The notes below the pieces were generated by a model. The model searched no databases. It saw only the letters and a program-made list of their open reading frames with translations, and was not told the origin of the DNA. A stretch of DNA of 36,684 bases from Oscillospiraceae bacterium. Its GTDB lineage: Bacteria > Bacillota > Clostridia > Oscillospirales > Acutalibacteraceae. How positions within the stretch are numbered: the first letter of the stretch is position 1; the number at the start of each line of letters is the position of its first letter. This document shows positions 27,842-35,868 of the stretch, in pieces. Both the position numbers and the translations under genes were made by a program. Location: positions 1 to 36,684 of the forward strand of contig JALEYA010000089.1 in the NCBI GenBank assembly GCA_022779945.1, in the 5' to 3' direction.

Positions 27842-28427
27842 TATTTTTAACCCCTTTCTGTTTGATTTTTTCTATAATGATCATTATTGAAACCGAAATA
27901 AAGGACCATGCCGCATTGACGGCGATCTGCTTGTCCGAAGCAAGGACAAAAATCAGAATATAGGTCAAAACATATATACAAACAAGACTTCGTGAAATGA
28001 TCTTGTTTTTTCTCAGTGTCTTTTCCGAGCAAGGATGATTTTCGTTCTGAACGGGAGCAGATATCCAGATAATGACGGCGCTGACCAGAAACAAAACCGG
28101 CATAATGAAAGAAAGCTTCGCCAGCATGATAAGGTAGGTATACGCAACCGTCGAAAGGAAGGTCAGGTTGGTGATGATGAAGCATTTTGCATAGGTGCTT
28201 GCGTGATATCCGCCGCAAAAAAGACGCAGCGAGAAGAAGAACAGCAGAAAGAACAAGGCGTAGCCGATGTGCCCGAGAAGAAGCGACAGTATCGTCACAC
28301 TGCTTAACGAAAAAAGAGTGGAGAACAATATTTCAAAGCCGTAAATATAGACGTCTCTGTCGTCGCTTGCGATGGGATAATACTTTTCAAGCTTTTTGAC
28401 GCAGTAACAAGCGCATCGGTTCAGCAT
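27813..28427 (-). CDS. AgrB-like peptide-processing membrane protease
   Basis: RLFCGGYHASTYAKCFI conserved His/Cys motif; multi-TM. Confidence 0.93.
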   Translation of the reverse strand: MLNRCACYCVKKLEKYYPIASDDRDVYIYGFEILFSTLFSLSSVTILSLLLGHIGYALFFLLFFFSLRLFCGGYHASTYAKCFIITNLTFLSTVAYTYLIMLAKLSFIMPVLFLVSAVIIWISAPVQNENHPCSEKTLRKNKIISRSLVCIYVLTYILIFVLASDKQIAVNAAWSFISVSIMIIIEKIKQKGVKNNERNQCKNC

Positions 28428-28445
28428 AAAGATTCCTCCGTCTGC

Positions 28446-29783
28446 TTAATTAAGTTTGTTGTTCGGCAGCATGGCAACAGATGTGAAATATCCGTTTGCA
28501 TATTCGTTTTTGAGTGTTCCGCCGTATCGGCTGACGGTCCGCATGATGTTTTTTACGCCAAGGCCGTGCATATCGGTATTGTCTGTCTTCGAGCTTTTCA
28601 GTTCCTTTTTCTCGTCGAAGGGATTGCCCGGCGCTGTATTGGTGACCTTGAAAAAGAGAAAGGCTTCCTTTTGCCATATTTTGACCTTGATCGACCGTTC
28701 TTTTCCGTTGTTGATTCTTTTGCAGGCCTCGATGGCATTGTCGATCTGATTGGCGAGAATGGCACAGATGTCGACCGATGAAAGGTAAACAGGGGACGAA
28801 AGCATCACATAATGTTCAAACGGTATGTTTTCGTCCCTTGCTTCTTCAATTTTACAGTTGATGACGGAATTGATGACGTCGTTGTTTGAGTGGCACAGCT
28901 TTGCCTGCTCATAAGAGACGGACAAAAGATCTTCCACATACTTTTTGGCGGGGGAACCGTTTTCAAGCATACCGTTGAGCGTCCGCATATGGTTTTTGAA
29001 GTCATGCACCTGATGACGGACGGCGGTCTGTGCGTTCTGCGTCTGTTCAAAGTTCTTTTTCATCATTTCATTGGTAAGCGACATCAATTCGATTTCACGT
29101 TTTTCGGTTTGGTATTTTGAACTCAAAGAGATCGCAAAAACGGTCATGATGAAAGACAGAACAATAAATACAAGCGCAAAAATCACCGTCAGCTGAATGA
29201 TCCAGAGTGTGCTTGACATGATGAACGCAGTGATAACGGACATGACGATATAAGAACCGGTCGTGATGGCCAAAACGACGCCGAGGTATTTTTGATCCAG
29301 AAGGCGCAGCTTGTCATAAATCTTCCGGCAAAGGATGAAAATAACAATTTCAATCAGTTTGTCGATTGCCAGAAAGACCGCACGCATATTGCCGGAGGAC
29401 ATGACCGTTTCGACGCATTTTGAAATGTCGAGGGAATGTCCTGCAATCATTAAAAAGCAGTAAAAAATAAGGTAGTCGATGGCGTGAAGAGAAAACCATG
29501 CAATCATTGTGGAGGTTGCCTTCAGAAGCAGAGAGCCGCGGGAGGCAAAAGAGGTGATAAGAAAAGTATAAAGGATACAGCAGATTATGGTGACAAAGGA
29601 AAAGACCTTCCAATTGTTCATCAAGGTGACAAACACGGTGTAAAAAATCGTACAGGCAAGAATCAGAAGGATATTTTTCCGTTTGTCTAACTTATTTTGC
29701 GACATTCTGATGGGAACGGACAAGGCCATGATTCCCTCCGAAAAGGTCGCAAATAATTCCATAAATTGGTAAAATACGCTCAT
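28446..29783 (-). CDS. AgrC-like sensor histidine kinase (GHKL)
   Basis: N-terminal TM segments; RHQVHDFKNHMRTLNGML His box; HGLGVKNIMRTVSRYGG. Confidence 0.9.
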   Translation of the reverse strand: MSVFYQFMELFATFSEGIMALSVPIRMSQNKLDKRKNILLILACTIFYTVFVTLMNNWKVFSFVTIICCILYTFLITSFASRGSLLLKATSTMIAWFSLHAIDYLIFYCFLMIAGHSLDISKCVETVMSSGNMRAVFLAIDKLIEIVIFILCRKIYDKLRLLDQKYLGVVLAITTGSYIVMSVITAFIMSSTLWIIQLTVIFALVFIVLSFIMTVFAISLSSKYQTEKREIELMSLTNEMMKKNFEQTQNAQTAVRHQVHDFKNHMRTLNGMLENGSPAKKYVEDLLSVSYEQAKLCHSNNDVINSVINCKIEEARDENIPFEHYVMLSSPVYLSSVDICAILANQIDNAIEACKRINNGKERSIKVKIWQKEAFLFFKVTNTAPGNPFDEKKELKSSKTDNTDMHGLGVKNIMRTVSRYGGTLKNEYANGYFTSVAMLPNNKLN

Positions 29784-29787
29784 ATTT

Positions 29788-30501
29788 TTAAAGTCCCCAT
29801 TGCTCTAATAGAATTTGCTTGACTTCCTGCATGGAACGCCGGCTGATCGGAAGCGAAACTCCGTTTTTCAGCTTCAGGCTGTACCCCGATATCTGGGAAA
29901 TATAATCAATATTGACAAAACAGCTGCGGTCGATGAAGATGAACCGTCTGTCGTTCAGCTCGTCGAAAAACTCCTTGATTCCGCGGTTGTCGGTGATATC
30001 TGCGTAGCTTTCGGTGGAGATGATCAGCTGCCTTGCGACACGATTGACACAGATGATTTCGCTGTACGGAATCCGCCAGTAGTCGTTATACCGGCGAAGG
30101 GTCAGAACGTCCGTATCGGACTTGAAAACCTCTTTGACCGCACAGTCAAGCGCTTCGGGCAGATCCCGCTCCATATTCAGCTTGATGACAAATCGCAGCG
30201 CACGGGCTTTGTAGCCCTCGGCGGCCTGCTCGTCGTGTGATGTTAAAAAAATGATGGCTGAGGTCGTGGAGTATTCCCGGATCTGTCCGGCAAGTTCAAA
30301 GCCGTCCATTCCCGGCATGGATACGTCGAGAATATAGATATCGGAGGTTTTGCCGTCCTTTAGCTCATATAGCAGCAGTTCGGGCTTATAGAAGCAAGTG
30401 AGCGAATATTGAAGATGATTTTTGTTGCCGTAGCGTTCAAGCTCATCTTTGATCAGCTGAATGTCATTCTCACTGTCGTCGCAAACCGTTATTCTTATCA
30501 T
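29788..30501 (-). CDS. AgrA-like response regulator (REC + LytTR)
   Basis: ITVCDDSENDIQLI, YILDVSMPGMDGFELA; C-terminal LytTR domain ...RRFIFIDRSCFVNIDYI. Confidence 0.93.
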   Translation of the reverse strand: MIRITVCDDSENDIQLIKDELERYGNKNHLQYSLTCFYKPELLLYELKDGKTSDIYILDVSMPGMDGFELAGQIREYSTTSAIIFLTSHDEQAAEGYKARALRFVIKLNMERDLPEALDCAVKEVFKSDTDVLTLRRYNDYWRIPYSEIICVNRVARQLIISTESYADITDNRGIKEFFDELNDRRFIFIDRSCFVNIDYISQISGYSLKLKNGVSLPISRRSMQEVKQILLEQWGL

Positions 30502-31031
30502 GAAATATCCTCCTGCGCTTTCAGAGCCTTTGCTTCCGACAACCGGAATGCTTTTTTTCGGTTGATGTCGAAAAAATAGCTTTCGGGGTTTCGGCCGATC
30601 AGAATATACATATCGTTGTAAGCTCTTTTGTCCTTTGTGTTCAGGTTGCTGTTATAAATAAAAACGCCGTCGTCCCGGTTTTGGACGTGCTGTTTCAGCC
30701 GGTCGCAAATATCCTCGATGGATGCGGTACGATAGCGTGAGGACGTCCAGTGAGGAATCATTTTCCGTATCTCCTTGTCCGAATTGATGTCAACGGATAA
30801 AACGGACGGGATATGGTTGATAATACCTATAAGGTTTTGTTGGCTGATAGCGTCGCAGCTTGCAAAAACCGCAAGCGTGTCATAAAAATCACAGCCAATG
30901 TACATCAGATCACAAAAAAGGGTGTCGTTTTCTTCCGACCGTCCGAAACGATGTCCCATCTTGCAGTCATCGGAAAGAATTTTGACAATCATACTTCTTA
31001 TGGGTGCATCAAGATTCAGATTACTGTTCAT
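30498..31031 (-). CDS. Protein of unknown function, first gene of the agr operon
   Basis: Continuous ORF with SD (ggaga) before MNSNLNLDAP; ATGA overlap with the response regulator gene. Confidence 0.75.
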   Translation of the reverse strand: MNSNLNLDAPIRSMIVKILSDDCKMGHRFGRSEENDTLFCDLMYIGCDFYDTLAVFASCDAISQQNLIGIINHIPSVLSVDINSDKEIRKMIPHWTSSRYRTASIEDICDRLKQHVQNRDDGVFIYNSNLNTKDKRAYNDMYILIGRNPESYFFDINRKKAFRLSEAKALKAQEDIS

Positions 31032-31082
31032 ATAAAGTCTCCGTATCAAATTGATTTTAAAGACAGTTTCTTTATTTTACTA

Positions 31083-31152
31083 AGTATAGTCCAAATCAAA
31101 TGAAATTTGTCGATTGTTGTATCAAACGGTAGAAAAATTTGTATCAAACGGT
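31083..31152 (-). promoter_or_regulatory. agr operon promoter with tandem LytTR-like repeats (leftward)
   Basis: Minus-strand ACCGTTTGATAC at 31152-31141 and 31130-31119 (22-bp period), -10 TATACT (31088-31083). Confidence 0.7.
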
Positions 31153-31168
31153 TTATGGGAAACAGTTG

Positions 31169-31238
31169 ACCGTTTGAACATAAAAATCATACCGTTCAGA
31201 CAAAAGCGTCCCTTTTTCAGCATGAAATGTGCTATTGT
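31169..31238 (+). promoter_or_regulatory. Divergent rightward promoter with tandem LytTR-like repeats
   Basis: ACCGTTTGA (31169-31177) and ACCGTTCAG (31191-31199), 22-bp period; TGcTATTGT extended -10 at 31230-31238. Confidence 0.5.
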
Positions 31239-31615
31239 ATAAGCAGTTCTCTTTGCCGTATGAAGTCAACCTTTTCATGACAACTGAATTTTAGCATAAA
31301 CTCAGTTGCAAAACAAGTTGAAGCCTGTCGAGAAACGGGAAATATTTTAAAAAATTTATCTTTTTTCGATTCTTCGGCAGGAATACACGAAACATTGACG
31401 AAAACGGACGCTCAGCGCGGCGGTTTTGTCCGTCATACACCCCAAAATGATTTCCTTCATTCCGGTCAACTCCGCCGCTTTCGAAATTGCTATCACCCTT
31501 GCACCCTTTTCAGCACGGATCTGTCGCTTGGCCGGCAGGTCTGTGTGTTTTTTATACTTGCTTGCAAGGTAACAAATAAAGAAACGGCAGCCTTTTCTCT
31601 GACTGCCGCAAAGTA

Positions 31616-31741
31616 TTATGCCCAAGGGTCGGAGCTTTCGGGCTGATGGATTCCCGTAAGCAGAAACCGCTCCCGGAGATACCATTTTCCGTCTTTGGCT
31701 TTTCGATATTTTTTTAGTAAACAAACTGAAAACAATTCCAA
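31616..31741 (-). CDS. Possible 41-aa ORF (TTG start), unknown
   Basis: (M)ELFSVCLLKKYRKAKDGKWYLRERFLLTGIHQPESSDPWA* followed by a stem-loop (31585-31608) and T-rich tail; no convincing SD. Confidence 0.25.
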   Translation of the reverse strand: MELFSVCLLKKYRKAKDGKWYLRERFLLTGIHQPESSDPWA

Positions 31742-31747
31742 TTGAAC

Positions 31748-31776
31748 TTGACATATCTTTTTGTATACTGTATAAT
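31748..31776 (+). promoter_or_regulatory. Consensus promoter of the symporter gene
   Basis: TTGACA (31748-31753), 17-nt spacer, TATAAT (31771-31776). Confidence 0.85.
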
Positions 31777-31834
31777 TTTTCCGCGTTAAATCGAAAAAAT
31801 CTGTGCGATTTAACGGACTTTTGGGAGGAATTTT

Positions 31835-33319
31835 ATGAAGAACCCTTTTAATCTGCCCACACCCGCCGGCTGGCAGACCGGTAAAAAAGAAAGAATGTGC
31901 TATTACCTGTATTTTGCAGGTCAGAATGCCGTTTATTTTCTGATTGCAACGTATCTGACAACCTATATGATGTTCCAGGGCGTTGACCTGAAAAAGTCCG
32001 CTGCCGTTATGCTTGCGGTCAAGGTCTGGGACGCTGTCAACGACGCTATTTTCGGCGTTATTTTCGATGCCGTTAAATTTAAGAGCGGAAAGAAGTTTAC
32101 GCCGTGGCTCAAGGTTTCCACACCGCTGATTGCCATTACGACCATTCTTCTTTTCATCATTCCGAAGGGTTCGGGCGAGGGTGTGAAGCTTGCCTGGCTT
32201 GCTGTCGCTTACATTCTCTGGGATACCGCTTACACGCTTTGCGACGTTCCGATTTACGGAATCATCACCGCTATGACCGAAAATCTTGACGAAAGAACAT
32301 CCATGCTTTCTTATAAGAGCATCTGGGGCGGCGTCGGCAATGCGCTTGCCACTGTTCTGGCTTCCGTTCTTGTCAGCGAAAAGGTCGGCTCCAGTTATGC
32401 CATTGTTGCTCTTGTTATTGCTGTTTTCTCGTTTGCTACGATGTATCCCGCCGCGAAGAATCTGAAAGAACGCTGCGTACCCGTAAATGAAGAGTCATTC
32501 ACGCTTCGCAATATGTTCAAGTACCTGTTCAGCAACAAGTATCTTCTGATCTACTATCTCGGATACTTCTTCTATTCGTCCGCGAATGTTGCCAACAGCC
32601 TGAATCTTTTTGTTTCCTATTATCTTTTCAACAACTCTTTGTTCTCGCTCGTTGTCGGTGCGCTCGGCGTGGCTCCGATGCTCATCTTCTCACTTCTTGT
32701 ACCGCATATGCTTCGTAAGATTGACAAGATGAAGCTGTATGTAATCTGTACGATTTCGGTAATCGTTTTAAGCGTGTTCAACTGGGTGATCGGCTACGGC
32801 AGTATTGTCATGTTTATTATTCTTACAACACTGCGTTCCATACCGCTTGCGATTATCGGCGTCGTTATGTTCATGTTTACGCCTGACTGTGCCGAATACG
32901 GTAAGTTCAAAACCGGAATCGATGCGAAGGGAATTACGTTCTCGATCCAGACCTTTATGGCAAAGCTTACGGGTGCCGTTTCCGGTGCTCTCGGAATGTT
33001 CATTCTCGGTCTGAAGTCCTCCGAATGGGTCAGCATTGAGGTCGAAAACTTCGAACAGCTTCAGCAAAGCGGCGTAATACAGACGCCGCATGCGCTGAAC
33101 GTGCTCTGGTTCGTTTATATTATGGTTCCGGCAATCGGCTGTATGCTTGCTCTTGCAACCTGGCTTTGTTACCGTCTGAAGGACACGGACGTTCAGATCA
33201 TGGCCGACTGCAACACCGGCAAGATCACCCGTGAAGAAGCGTTCGAAAGGCTTTCGAATCCCTACGGCTGTACGCTTGAAATGAAACAAACCGCAAAAAG
33301 CGGGGAGAAAGCGGAATGA
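31835..33319 (+). CDS. GPH-family (glycoside/pentoside/hexuronide) MFS symporter
   Basis: Twelve-TM-like profile; KVWDAVNDAIFGVIFD, GNALATVLASVLV. Confidence 0.9.
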   Translation: MKNPFNLPTPAGWQTGKKERMCYYLYFAGQNAVYFLIATYLTTYMMFQGVDLKKSAAVMLAVKVWDAVNDAIFGVIFDAVKFKSGKKFTPWLKVSTPLIAITTILLFIIPKGSGEGVKLAWLAVAYILWDTAYTLCDVPIYGIITAMTENLDERTSMLSYKSIWGGVGNALATVLASVLVSEKVGSSYAIVALVIAVFSFATMYPAAKNLKERCVPVNEESFTLRNMFKYLFSNKYLLIYYLGYFFYSSANVANSLNLFVSYYLFNNSLFSLVVGALGVAPMLIFSLLVPHMLRKIDKMKLYVICTISVIVLSVFNWVIGYGSIVMFIILTTLRSIPLAIIGVVMFMFTPDCAEYGKFKTGIDAKGITFSIQTFMAKLTGAVSGALGMFILGLKSSEWVSIEVENFEQLQQSGVIQTPHALNVLWFVYIMVPAIGCMLALATWLCYRLKDTDVQIMADCNTGKITREEAFERLSNPYGCTLEMKQTAKSGEKAE

Positions 33320-34044
33320 CAAAGGGTAAAAAAGCGGCTGTGATTGCTGCGGCGGTTGTAATGGTTCTCTGTTTATCCACAACCGCGCTCGGCGTATATA
33401 TGTACCAAAACGGCAACTTCCGTCAGATTCATCCTTTTACCGAACCGAAAGACGGACAGATAAAAGTTGCCTGTGTCGGGGACAGTATCACCTACGGCTA
33501 CGGAATCAAGGGCTGGAAAGAGAATGCATACCCGGTTGTGCTGGGCAGACTTCTCGGGAACAAGTACTGCGTCAACAATTTCGGCTATACCGGACGCACG
33601 GTTCAGACCGACGCAAACAAGCCGTTTACCAAAGAAAAGCTGTATCAGAAAAGCCTTGCTTACAAGCCGGATATCGTTGTTCTGATGCTTGGCTCGAATG
33701 ACAGCAAGCCGTATAACTGGCACGGTATCGAGGCGTTCAAGACCTCTTACGGTGAAATCATCGACAGCTATATAAGTCTCGAAAGCAAGCCGAAGGTTTA
33801 TCTCATTACGCCTCTTCCGGTCTTTCCGGATAAGGAAGGCAAGATCCGGTATGATCTTGATGCCGGGCTTATCAGCGGCGATATTACGCTTGCGGCAAAG
33901 CAGCTGGCAAAGGAAAAAGGCTTGACGCTGATTGACATGAACGCAGTGTTTGACAACAGAAGCGATCTTTTTTCCGACGGGGCTCACCCGACGGCCGAGG
34001 GCGCAAAGCTGTTTGCCGAAACGGTTTTTGAAGCAATTCAATAA
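33316..34044 (+). CDS. Secreted/anchored SGNH-GDSL hydrolase
   Basis: VACVGDSITYGYG, MLGSNDSKP, DGAHPTAEGAKLFAE; N-terminal TM; ATGA overlap with symporter gene. Confidence 0.92.
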   Translation: MTKGKKAAVIAAAVVMVLCLSTTALGVYMYQNGNFRQIHPFTEPKDGQIKVACVGDSITYGYGIKGWKENAYPVVLGRLLGNKYCVNNFGYTGRTVQTDANKPFTKEKLYQKSLAYKPDIVVLMLGSNDSKPYNWHGIEAFKTSYGEIIDSYISLESKPKVYLITPLPVFPDKEGKIRYDLDAGLISGDITLAAKQLAKEKGLTLIDMNAVFDNRSDLFSDGAHPTAEGAKLFAETVFEAIQ

Positions 34045-34053
34045 GGAAACGGG

Positions 34054-34079
34054 GCAGTTCGGTGTTGAACTGCCCCGCT
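34054..34079. terminator. Strong stem-loop between convergent genes
   Basis: ggggcagttc ggtgtt gaactgcccc. Confidence 0.7.
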
Positions 34080-34094
34080 TGTCATGGCTTCCTA

Positions 34095-34391
34095 TCAGCT
34101 TTTTGCGCCGGTAAGCTTGTATACTTCGCTTTCAATGAGCGTGCATACCTCGTCTACATCAAAGACAATTCCCTTTGACAACAGGAAGTTTACAACATAT
34201 TCCTTTTTTTGGCTTCCTGTTTTACTGCCGTAGAGTTGTTCGGCTGCGCTGACGGCTGTCCGGACCCAGAACTTCAGTGTCTCTGCTTTTTCCGCGGAAA
34301 GTCGTTGCTTTAAAACGGGAAGAATGAAAGCCGTTATGACGGCGGAAAGCAGGCTGATGACAATTTCGATAATTTGGGTATAGTCGTTCAT
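34095..34391 (-). CDS. Phage holin, LLH-like
   Basis: MNDYTQIIEIVISLLSAVITAFILPVLKQRLSAEKAETLKFWVRTAVSAAEQLYG...; SD aaaggag. Confidence 0.82.
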   Translation of the reverse strand: MNDYTQIIEIVISLLSAVITAFILPVLKQRLSAEKAETLKFWVRTAVSAAEQLYGSKTGSQKKEYVVNFLLSKGIVFDVDEVCTLIESEVYKLTGAKS

Positions 34392-34414
34392 TTTCGTTCT
34401 CCTTTCAGATTCGT

Positions 34415-34654
34415 TCAATTCTGAACTTCAAGGTCGTCGATCCTGTGATTTGCGACCTTGATTTTTTCTTCGTGCAGCTTGATGTCCTCTTCAAGCTTAT
34501 AGGTTCGCTCAATCAGATTGTTGTGCTTATTGACCCGGTTTTCCAGCTGTTCAAGCCGGAAGTTTGTCAGCTTGTTGGAAACCAGGATGCCGCCGAACGT
34601 ACCGCCGAGCGTGCCGACAAGGCTTATCAGGGCGACAATTACCGTATCGCTCAA
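34415..34654 (-). CDS. Small phage membrane/coiled-coil protein (XhlA-like position), TTG start
   Basis: (M)SDTVIVALISLVGTLGGTFGGILVSNKLTNFRLEQLENRVNKHNNLIERTYKLEEDIKLHEEKIKVANHRIDDLEVQN; SD aaggaag. Confidence 0.7.
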   Translation of the reverse strand: MSDTVIVALISLVGTLGGTFGGILVSNKLTNFRLEQLENRVNKHNNLIERTYKLEEDIKLHEEKIKVANHRIDDLEVQN

Positions 34655-34685
34655 AATAGTATCTTCCTTTCCATATTGTTGTGTT

Positions 34686-34729
34686 GCACCCCTGAAAGGG
34701 GAGCTGTCACGCAGTGACTGAGGGGTCAT
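34686..34729. repeat. Palindromic repeat, copy A
   Basis: gcacccctgaaaggggagctgtcacgcagtgactgaggggtcat; shares agctgtcacgcagtgactga core with copy B. Confidence 0.8.
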
Positions 34730-35451
34730 AGCACCTCGCAGTAGTCCAGGCATACCCAGCCGCTTGGTGTCTTGCCCCAGTTGAGTGCCGTTTCGGTGAC
34801 GGTGAAAGAAAGACCTTTGACATAGCCGTCAACCTTTTTCCCGGCAAGCTTCATGATTTTCGCCTGCGCACTTGCGGTCAGCTGACTAAATTTCAGCTTC
34901 TTGTACTTCGTACCGGCTCCGGCTCTGACATTGAGCACATCCGCTTTCGTCACGCGGTAATTCCCGGGCATGTACTTCGCTTTGGCTCCCTCTTTGAGGG
35001 AGCTGTCACGCAGTGACTGAGGGAGTTCCCTCCACCACTTTTCCGGGTCAATATATCCGCCGCCGGAAAGCTTCTTCAGCCCAAGGTGCAGGTGAATGCC
35101 GGTCGCCCTGCCGGTCTTGCCGGTGTACCCGAGAACCGTGTTCTTGTTGACGGCTTGCCCTTTCTTGACGCAAATGCCGTCAAGGTGATAGTGAAGCATT
35201 TTTACGCCTAAGCTGTCGTATTTGACCCAGACATACTTTGCACCGCCGAACGCCCAATCGGTTCCGCAGGAAAGCACAACGCCGTCCGTGACAGGGTACT
35301 GTGCAAGCTTCACATTGTAGGTTGCGTAGTCCACGCCGTTATGAAAGCCTGAAGTTGCGCCCTTTGATGTATTCATCGACTTTCTCGGGCCGTACGGTGA
35401 GGAGATGTAGTTGCTATTGTTGTGAAAAATTAAATTTGAAAGTTCTGACAT
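34726..35451 (-). CDS. Phage endolysin: M23 metallopeptidase + SH3-like domain
   Basis: SPYGPRKSMNTSKGATSGFHNGVDYA, HLHLGLKK; SH3-like YRVTKADVLNVRAGAGTKYKKL. Confidence 0.9.
   Translation of the reverse strand: MSELSNLIFHNNSNYISSPYGPRKSMNTSKGATSGFHNGVDYATYNVKLAQYPVTDGVVLSCGTDWAFGGAKYVWVKYDSLGVKMLHYHLDGICVKKGQAVNKNTVLGYTGKTGRATGIHLHLGLKKLSGGGYIDPEKWWRELPQSLRDSSLKEGAKAKYMPGNYRVTKADVLNVRAGAGTKYKKLKFSQLTASAQAKIMKLAGKKVDGYVKGLSFTVTETALNWGKTPSGWVCLDYCEVL
34984..35027. repeat. Palindromic repeat, copy B, inside the endolysin gene
   Basis: ggctccctctttgagggagctgtcacgcagtgactgagggagtt, in frame, encoding LPQSLRDSSLKEGA. Confidence 0.8.
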
Positions 35452-35494
35452 TTTGTTGCTCCTTTTTTAATATAAAAAAACCGCACTCTGTCGG

Positions 35495-35625
35495 TTGACA
35501 AAATGCGTTCTTGTGATATAATAGAGGTACAAAGGGTACTGCGATAAGCGGTTACTCCAAAATGCGATATAATGAGAAACACCGCAATTTGGACGTTGGC
35601 GGTGTTTCTTAATTTTTATGTTCCG
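35495..35625 (+). ncRNA. Candidate antitoxin RNA of a type I TA locus
   Basis: Promoter TTGACA (35495-35500), 16-nt spacer, TATAAT (35517-35522); ends at agaaacaccgc/gcggtgtttct hairpin followed by taattttt. Confidence 0.55.
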
Positions 35626-35642
35626 ACTTTTTTATAAAGCCG

Positions 35643-35726
35643 TTACTTTTTAAAAATCAAGTAACAAAGCGTGATAAGTTGTATCAGCATTACCGTGAAT
35701 GCTACGAGCAATTCGAAAGTAACCAC
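35643..35726 (-). CDS. TxpA/holin-like small hydrophobic toxin (27 aa, GTG start)
   Basis: (M)VTFELLVAFTVMLIQLITLCYLIFKK with SD gggaggtgat; resembles the Hol-Tox/TxpA/BsrG type I toxin pattern. Confidence 0.7.
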   Translation of the reverse strand: MVTFELLVAFTVMLIQLITLCYLIFKK

Positions 35727-35803
35727 TGCTTATCACCTCCCTTGCGGGAGTAACCGCCTACCGTTATGTACAGTACCCTTGGCAGTTTTAAAACTGCACA
35801 CTA

Positions 35804-35832
35804 TTTATATCATAGGTACCGGATTTTGTCAA
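35804..35832 (-). promoter_or_regulatory. Toxin promoter
   Basis: Minus-strand TTGACA (35832-35827), 17-nt spacer, TATAAA (35809-35804). Confidence 0.65.
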
Positions 35833-35868
35833 ATATTGCTATATTCCGCCGCTCGGCGGATTTTTGTT

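Noticed and set aside
31356-31754. 132-aa minus-strand ORF and 83-aa plus-strand ORF (31395..31646)
   Set aside because: No recognisable family, no SD, and they run through a terminator-like hairpin; treated as noncoding.
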